Assembly (NCBI GenBank): GCA_028281425.1
Contig: JANQJX010000007.1
Location: forward strand, 1-7,735
Origin: Simkania sp.
GTDB lineage: Bacteria; Chlamydiota; Chlamydiia; Chlamydiales; Simkaniaceae
Length of the DNA: 7,735 bases
Reading direction: 5' to 3'
Shown: in pieces, positions 4,003 to 7,735 of the stretch
How the letters are laid out: each line of letters begins with the position of its first letter
Numbering within the stretch: position 1 is the stretch's first letter
The notes under the pieces: generated by a model
The model's input: the letters and a program-made list of their open reading frames with translations, nothing else
The model's database searches: none
Told to the model about the DNA's origin: nothing
Position numbers and translations under genes: made by a program

Positions 4003-5684
4003 CTTTTTCCTTTGCCCGAGTCACCACCTGCAGAGCCTTTACGCCGGATGAGAGGTTTTTTTGATTCATAAGAGGGTTTTAGAATATTCATTTCAAAAGA
4101 GTATTGGCCTTGTTTAAAGGCAGCTATAAGATCTTCTAAATTGGTATTGAAAAGATCGACAGCCGCTGGATTTGCGGTGAGTTGGAGGTTATAAGAGTTT
4201 AGGGCTGTTGAATAGCGGTCTAAAGTGATTTGAGCTCCATCAAAAATCGAATCAGGACGATTGATTGTGATTGTTGTTGAAGTGACTCCAGTATGTTCTT
4301 GTACAATGATGCTTCCAATGATTTGGTTGTAGAACTCGCGTACTTGAGGATCTAATTTGAAGTAAGAAGAGATTTCTTCAGGAGCTTTGATAGGAGAAAA
4401 AGGAGACTCAGAAGTGATAAAAGGAGCCATCAAACTCGTACTATCAATAAAAGGAAAATCCTCTTCTTTCTTTTTTTTATGTCTCATCATGCCTGCTTCA
4501 GCTTCTGCAGGTGTGAGAGGGGCCATTCCTTCTGTAGGAACATGATCTAGATCTAAATCACTTTTTTGAGATTGATTGAGATGTTGCTTTTGGATTTCTT
4601 CGGGACTAAATTGTTTGAAAGAGGGGAGTTCCCCTTTCAAAGAAATAGAGTCCCCTTTTTCATGTTCTTTTGCATCCCTCTCTCCAAGGGGGAAGCTGGT
4701 GGTTTCTTCTTGAGGTGTGTCAGGTCTGCTAGGAAGAGGACTCGCTTTGTCTTGTGATTTTTTCTCTTCTTGTTTTTTTGAAAGAGGTGCTTTTTTATTT
4801 TTTGTACCCTCTTTTTCCTTTTGACCTTCTTCTTTTTTTATAGGTGCAGAAACTGTTTTCTCTTCATCCAAAGATGTTTTTTCAATTTTAGGTCCAGGTT
4901 TTGCTTTTTTTGCTTTTTTTGATGTTAAAGCTCCTTTTTTAACCTGGGATGATAAAAGAGAAGTGTCCTCTTCTTCTTTCTTTTGATCTTTTGGAGTGAG
5001 CTCATCTTTTTTGACTTTTTCATCAGGATAAGATGGAATAGATGTTTCATCATCTATAGAATAGTTATCAGAGGTTTTATTTTCATCGGGTAAAACGGAA
5101 GAAGGAGAGCCAAACATTTCATCATGATACTCGGAAATATTTTCATCACTTTCATTGATTACATCAGGAGTTTTTTCATCATCAGGGTAAGAAGAAGAGA
5201 GGGCGTCTTGCTTGCTAGGAAGTGGAGAAGCGTCCTCATCATAGGGACTAGACAAAAGATCTTCATCGGATAGTGAAGGTTCCAAAGGAGATGGAGTTTC
5301 TTCAGAAGGAGGCTCTTCTTCGAGGCTTTGATCTTTGCTTGAGAATGGGTAGGGATAAGTAGAAGATTCTTTTGTCGTTTTATTTGTTCGCTTTTGAATT
5401 CCCGAAGATTGCTTCTCAAAAACAGAGTCTAAGTCATCTTTGTCTTGGATAAACTCAGCAAAAGAAGTTGCTGGGCTTGGAGGGCTTGGGGCCTGAATTT
5501 GCTCATCTTCTTCATCCCCTTCTTCTTTTTTTAGACGTCTTTGATGGCGTTTTTGCGATTCATCTGTTTGATCGATTTTCATCACTTTTTTAAATTTTTC
5601 AGGATCAATCTTTTCGTCTTGCTTTTCAGGTTCAGGACCATAAGGACGTCCTGCATCTCCTCTATTTTTAGTCGGATCAACCAT
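3999..5684 (-). CDS. sctP: Long disordered T3SS protein with FliK/YscP-like C-terminal domain (CdsP-like)
   Basis: The 561-aa protein is the positional equivalent of CT671, proposed as the chlamydial needle-length regulator. Residues 1-60 form a charged N-terminus (DPEKFKKVMKIDQTDESQKR at 27-46). Residues about 60-415 are low complexity and very rich in Glu, Asp, Lys, Ser and Pro, thus probably disordered. Imperfect repeats include SYPDDEK/SYPDEK (165 and 218) and VKKDELTPKDQKK/VKKGALTSKKAKK (224 and 248). Residues about 439-538 look folded: a strand STTITINRP, GAQITLDRYST, NLQLTANP, a helix AAVDLFNTNLEDLIAAFKQG and a strand YSFEMNIL, the FliK/YscP C-terminal pattern. The Arg/Lys/Gly tail is basic. 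The ATG at 5684 (MVDPTKN) is preferred over the in-frame ATG at 5738: it has AAAGGA about 10 nt upstream and overlaps the sctO stop by 8 bp. It is much longer than CT671 as I recall it. Confidence 0.8.
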   Translation of the reverse strand: MVDPTKNRGDAGRPYGPEPEKQDEKIDPEKFKKVMKIDQTDESQKRHQRRLKKEEGDEEDEQIQAPSPPSPATSFAEFIQDKDDLDSVFEKQSSGIQKRTNKTTKESSTYPYPFSSKDQSLEEEPPSEETPSPLEPSLSDEDLLSSPYDEDASPLPSKQDALSSSYPDDEKTPDVINESDENISEYHDEMFGSPSSVLPDENKTSDNYSIDDETSIPSYPDEKVKKDELTPKDQKKEEEDTSLLSSQVKKGALTSKKAKKAKPGPKIEKTSLDEEKTVSAPIKKEEGQKEKEGTKNKKAPLSKKQEEKKSQDKASPLPSRPDTPQEETTSFPLGERDAKEHEKGDSISLKGELPSFKQFSPEEIQKQHLNQSQKSDLDLDHVPTEGMAPLTPAEAEAGMMRHKKKKEEDFPFIDSTSLMAPFITSESPFSPIKAPEEISSYFKLDPQVREFYNQIIGSIIVQEHTGVTSTTITINRPDSIFDGAQITLDRYSTALNSYNLQLTANPAAVDLFNTNLEDLIAAFKQGQYSFEMNILKPSYESKKPLIRRKGSAGGDSGKGKR

Positions 5685-6186
5685 TGTTCTTTTTTCCTTT
5701 AAACTTATGAATGTTATGCATGGCGCTTCCGAGTTCATCCGTTTCGATGCCTTCTTGTTGCATTTTTTCTTTTTTTATCTCTTGTTCCCATTCTTTCCGG
5801 TGAAGACGGAGCTTTTCTACATCTTGATGTTTTTTGAAAAGATCTTTGCGTGCAGCTTCTACATTTTCTTTGGCGGTTTCAACAACTTTGATTTGTTCTT
5901 TGACTTTTTTTTCTTTTTGTTTGAGCTCTTCTTCAACCACTGTGATATAATCGCGCATCATTTCAATTTTATCTGATGTTGTGCCTTCATCGAGCTTCGA
6001 GCGAAGTTGATCGAGTTTAGCCTGTCTATGTTGGAGTGTTTCATTTCTTTCTTTTTCTAATCCCTTCTGTTTTTCTTCTTCTGTTTTGAGAATTTCTTTT
6101 TTCTTTTTAAGAACTTTTTCAGCTTCCTCTAGGCGCTTTTTTTTAATTCTAACAATCTGATGAAGGGGATATTTAGAAGGGGGCAT
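5677..6186 (-). CDS. sctO: T3SS ATPase stalk protein SctO (CdsO, CT670-like)
   Basis: The 169-aa protein is almost entirely charged coiled coil: after MPPSKYPLHQIVRIKKKRLEEAEK, residues about 12-145 are Lys/Glu heptad-rich (LKKKKEILKTEEEKQKGLEK, then EEELKQKEKKVKEQIKVVET). SctO/FliJ/YscO proteins sit in the central pore of the SctN hexamer as a stalk linking it to the export gate SctV and help recycle chaperones. I recall CT670 as 168 aa, close to this length. The ATG at 6186 is preferred over an upstream in-frame ATG at 6249, which lies inside sctN and would add 21 residues unlike the family; from 6186 the protein begins with a KYPL motif and follows the sctN stop by 7 bp, with AGG in that stop region as a weak SD. 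Its last codons overlap the next gene by 8 bp, indicating translational coupling. Confidence 0.88.
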   Translation of the reverse strand: MPPSKYPLHQIVRIKKKRLEEAEKVLKKKKEILKTEEEKQKGLEKERNETLQHRQAKLDQLRSKLDEGTTSDKIEMMRDYITVVEEELKQKEKKVKEQIKVVETAKENVEAARKDLFKKHQDVEKLRLHRKEWEQEIKKEKMQQEGIETDELGSAMHNIHKFKGKKNNG

Positions 6187-6193
6187 ACTATAA

Positions 6194-7510
6194 TTACCTA
6201 AAAAGAACTTGCAGCTGCTCAAATGTTTCTTTAAAGGTACATTTTTCATCTACTTTTTGTTTTAAAAAACGATTGACCTTATCTACATATTTAATTGCAA
6301 AATCGGCTTGTTTATCTGAACCGGGCTTATATTCACCAATGCGAATGAGCAATTCATTTTTCTTATAGTTGGCAAGCACTTCTCGAATTTGACCGATTAA
6401 TTTTTGGTGTTCAATTGTAGTAATAGAAGGCAAAACACGGCTAACAGATGAAAGAATATCGATTGCTGGATAATGATATTGACGAGCGAGTTCACTAGAT
6501 AAAATAATATGGCCGTCTAATATCGAGCGGACTTCATCAGAGACAGGTTCATTGATATCATCCCCAGCAACGAGGATGGTATAAAAAGCTGTAATTGATC
6601 CTTTATCCGAATTTCCAGAGCGTTCCAAAAGGCGAGGTAAAGTGGCAAAAACAGAAGGCGTGTAGCCAGCACGTGCAGGAGGCTCACCAGCAGCAAGACC
6701 AATTTCTCTAAGAGCTCTGGCAAAACGGGTGACTGAATCCATCATCAAGATCACTGTTTTGCCAAGATTACGAAAATATTCGGCAATGGCTGTTCCAACA
6801 TAAGCGGCATTGAGTCGAAGCTGAGCTGCTTGATCTGATGTTGAAACAACAATGACTGAACGTTCTAAGCCCTCTTTTCCTAAATCATTTTCGATAAATT
6901 CACGCACTTCTCTTCCCCGCTCTCCAATCAGTGAGATGACATTGATATCGGCTTGGGCATAGCGGGCAATCATTCCAAGGAGTGTCGATTTTCCTCCTCC
7001 TGCTGCTGCAAAAATTCCAATGCGCTGACCTCGTCCACAAGTCAATGCTCCATCAATTGCCCTGATTCCAACAGAGATGGGTTTATCGATCATTTCCCGA
7101 CGGAGAGGGTCAGGAGGGGGATTGATCACTGAAAAATTTTCATTAACGTCTAGAGGACCTTTACTTTCGGTATCAAGAGGATGTCCTAAACCATCTAGAA
7201 CACGGCCAAGTAATTTAGGGCCTACTTTAATATAAAGAGGAAGACGCATGGGGATGACCTCTGATGAAGGTCCTACACCATGCAATTCTCCCAAAGGAGA
7301 AAGAAAGACTTCCTCTCTTGTAAATCCAACCACTTCGGCAATAAGAGGTTCTTTTTCTCTTTTAATTAAGCAGACTTCTCCCATTTTTACTTTTGGGATG
7401 ACGGCTTTAATAAGCATCCCAACAATTTCGGTAATGCGACCGTGGACAGTTGTCAACTCAATATCTTCGAGATAACCCATGAGTTTGTTAAAATCGGGGG
7501 GGTTTGTCAT
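6194..7510 (-). CDS. sctN: T3SS ATPase SctN (CdsN)
   Basis: The 438-aa protein is the F1-beta/FliI-type hexameric ATPase that strips chaperones and unfolds substrates at the base of the secretion apparatus. Visible features are an N-terminal beta-barrel region (about 20-95), RVLDGLGHPLD (103-113), Walker A FAAAGGGKST (167-176, K174), the catalytic-glutamate segment GERGREVREF (196-205, E197), Walker B VILMMDSVTRFARA (253-266, D258), GEPPARAGYTPSVF (275-288), DDINEPVSDEVRSILDGHIILS (317-338, split around the conserved DEVR and DGH) and the arginine-finger region SELARQYHYPAID (339-351). All catalytic elements appear intact, and the length matches C. trachomatis CT669 (about 440 aa). The start at 7510 is fixed by AGGAG 9 nt upstream. 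It is the first gene of the minus-strand cluster, followed closely by sctO, its stalk partner. Confidence 0.97.
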   Translation of the reverse strand: MTNPPDFNKLMGYLEDIELTTVHGRITEIVGMLIKAVIPKVKMGEVCLIKREKEPLIAEVVGFTREEVFLSPLGELHGVGPSSEVIPMRLPLYIKVGPKLLGRVLDGLGHPLDTESKGPLDVNENFSVINPPPDPLRREMIDKPISVGIRAIDGALTCGRGQRIGIFAAAGGGKSTLLGMIARYAQADINVISLIGERGREVREFIENDLGKEGLERSVIVVSTSDQAAQLRLNAAYVGTAIAEYFRNLGKTVILMMDSVTRFARALREIGLAAGEPPARAGYTPSVFATLPRLLERSGNSDKGSITAFYTILVAGDDINEPVSDEVRSILDGHIILSSELARQYHYPAIDILSSVSRVLPSITTIEHQKLIGQIREVLANYKKNELLIRIGEYKPGSDKQADFAIKYVDKVNRFLKQKVDEKCTFKETFEQLQVLFR

Positions 7511-7519
7511 CTTTTTTTA

Positions 7520-7524
7520 CTCCT
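7520..7524 (-). promoter_or_regulatory. Shine-Dalgarno of sctN
   Basis: AGGAG on the minus strand lies 9 nt before the sctN ATG and decides this start over the in-frame Met11. The spacer contains seven consecutive A (7518-7512), so slippage here would alter SD spacing. Confidence 0.85.
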
Positions 7525-7525
7525 G

Positions 7526-7545
7526 CGTCAAACTAAAGTTTAACG
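7526..7545. repeat. Imperfect palindrome in the sctN leader
   Basis: CGTCAAACT and AGTTTAACG form 9-bp arms with one mismatch around a central AA, directly upstream of the sctN SD. The 2-nt centre makes it poor as a hairpin but plausible as a dyad for a dimeric DNA-binding protein. It lies just downstream of the candidate -10 element. Confidence 0.45.
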
Positions 7546-7554
7546 AAAAAGGGA

Positions 7555-7560
7555 TTTATA
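7555..7560 (-). promoter_or_regulatory. Candidate -10 element for the sctN operon
   Basis: TATAAA on the minus strand (5/6 to TATAAT), in GGTATAAAT, lies about 45 nt upstream of the sctN ATG. The -35 is poor: only T-rich matches such as TTTTAA are found about 18 nt upstream. Position at the head of the operon is the main support. Confidence 0.3.
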
Positions 7561-7612
7561 CCAAACCCAATTCGACGCTTAAAATTTAAATGATTCTATT
7601 TTAGGGCCTGCC

Positions 7613-7735
7613 TTGAACTGTGGAGAAGCATCGTCTAAACTCGATGAGCAAGTTTTTTACATAATTCAAGCGATAAGTCGAGAAGGAATCCATTCCATAT
7701 TTACTCCTGAAAGATGGTTTTCTGATTTTCGCAAA
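7613..7735 (+). CDS. Possible partial divergent CDS at the right edge
   Basis: A plus-strand frame is open from 7583 to the window end. It has no ATG; a TTG at 7613 after AGGG is the only plausible start and gives 41 residues (begins LNCGEASSKLDEQVFYIIQ) with mixed, soluble-protein-like composition. If real it would be transcribed divergently from sctN. The antisense frame in the same codon register is also open (ending TAA at 7601-7603), so it could instead be the 3' end of a minus-strand gene upstream of sctN. I recognise neither product. Confidence 0.3.
   Translation, partial: MNCGEASSKLDEQVFYIIQAISREGIHSIFTPERWFSDFRK

Noticed and set aside
5685..5738. N-terminal extension of the 561-aa protein (ATG at 5738)
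   Set aside because: It would overlap sctO by 62 bp; the ATG at 5684 has an SD and a normal 8-bp coupling overlap.
5707..5976. Plus-strand Phe-rich 89-residue ORF opposite sctO
   Set aside because: Arises because Lys/Glu-rich coiled-coil codons read as Phe/Leu on the other strand; not a membrane protein.
6187..6249. N-terminal extension of SctO (ATG at 6249)
   Set aside because: Lies inside sctN and adds 21 residues unlike the SctO family; the ATG at 6186 gives the expected length.

Overview
The window reads as chlamydial. On the minus strand, right to left, it carries a type III secretion (T3SS) block: ATPase (sctN), stalk protein (sctO), a long disordered protein with a ruler-like C-terminus (sctP-like), a second small basic protein with a similar C-terminal fold, the C-ring protein (sctQ), and a Hanks-type Ser/Thr kinase. 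From memory, this is the order of CT669-CT670-CT671-CT672-CT673 (cdsN-cdsO-cdsP-cdsQ-pkn5) in Chlamydia trachomatis. The A+T-rich codon use, the very long ruler-like protein (561 aa against roughly 280 for CT671 as I remember it) and the extra 228-aa gene suggest an environmental chlamydia (Parachlamydia/Simkania/Rhabdochlamydia-like) rather than Chlamydiaceae. The species assignment is inference.

Layout: 7511-7735 is the leader of the sctN operon, with a good Shine-Dalgarno, a dyad, a weak promoter candidate and possibly a divergent partial gene. 6194-7510 is sctN, 5677-6186 sctO and 3999-5684 the long ruler-like protein; these three are tightly packed (7-bp gap, then 8-bp overlap). A 97-bp gap with a 14-bp tandem duplication and a short upstream ORF precedes 3215-3901, the second ruler-like gene. 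A 55-bp gap with unusual RNA-structure potential leads to sctQ (1996-3159). The kinase (397-1986) follows after 9 bp. Positions 34-396 hold no convincing gene. At the left edge a new minus-strand CDS begins with a clear RBS (first 11 codons only); by synteny it may be sctC, the outer-membrane secretin.

Functional logic: SctN is the hexameric ATPase at the cytoplasmic gate, SctO its coiled-coil stalk and chaperone-recycling partner, SctP-like proteins set needle length and switch substrate specificity, and SctQ forms the cytosolic sorting platform. The kinase would add phospho-signalling to the same transcription unit.

Most notable observations: (1) the C-terminal half of the kinase aligns by eye with a SpoIIE/RsbU-type PPM phosphatase domain whose metal-binding acidic positions look lost, so the gene appears to encode a kinase-pseudophosphatase fusion; (2) sctQ has a well-placed internal RBS and ATG that would make a separate 108-aa C-terminal SpoA-domain protein; (3) two consecutive genes carry FliK/YscP-like C-terminal folds; (4) the junction between the 228-aa gene and sctQ holds an A-AAA-AAG slippery heptamer, a potential H-type pseudoknot and an orphan perfect SD buried in that pseudoknot; (5) the sctQ/kinase junction is a perfect hairpin holding the stop codon in its loop and the kinase's only SD-like sequence in its stem. 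All were read by eye without alignments or folding software.
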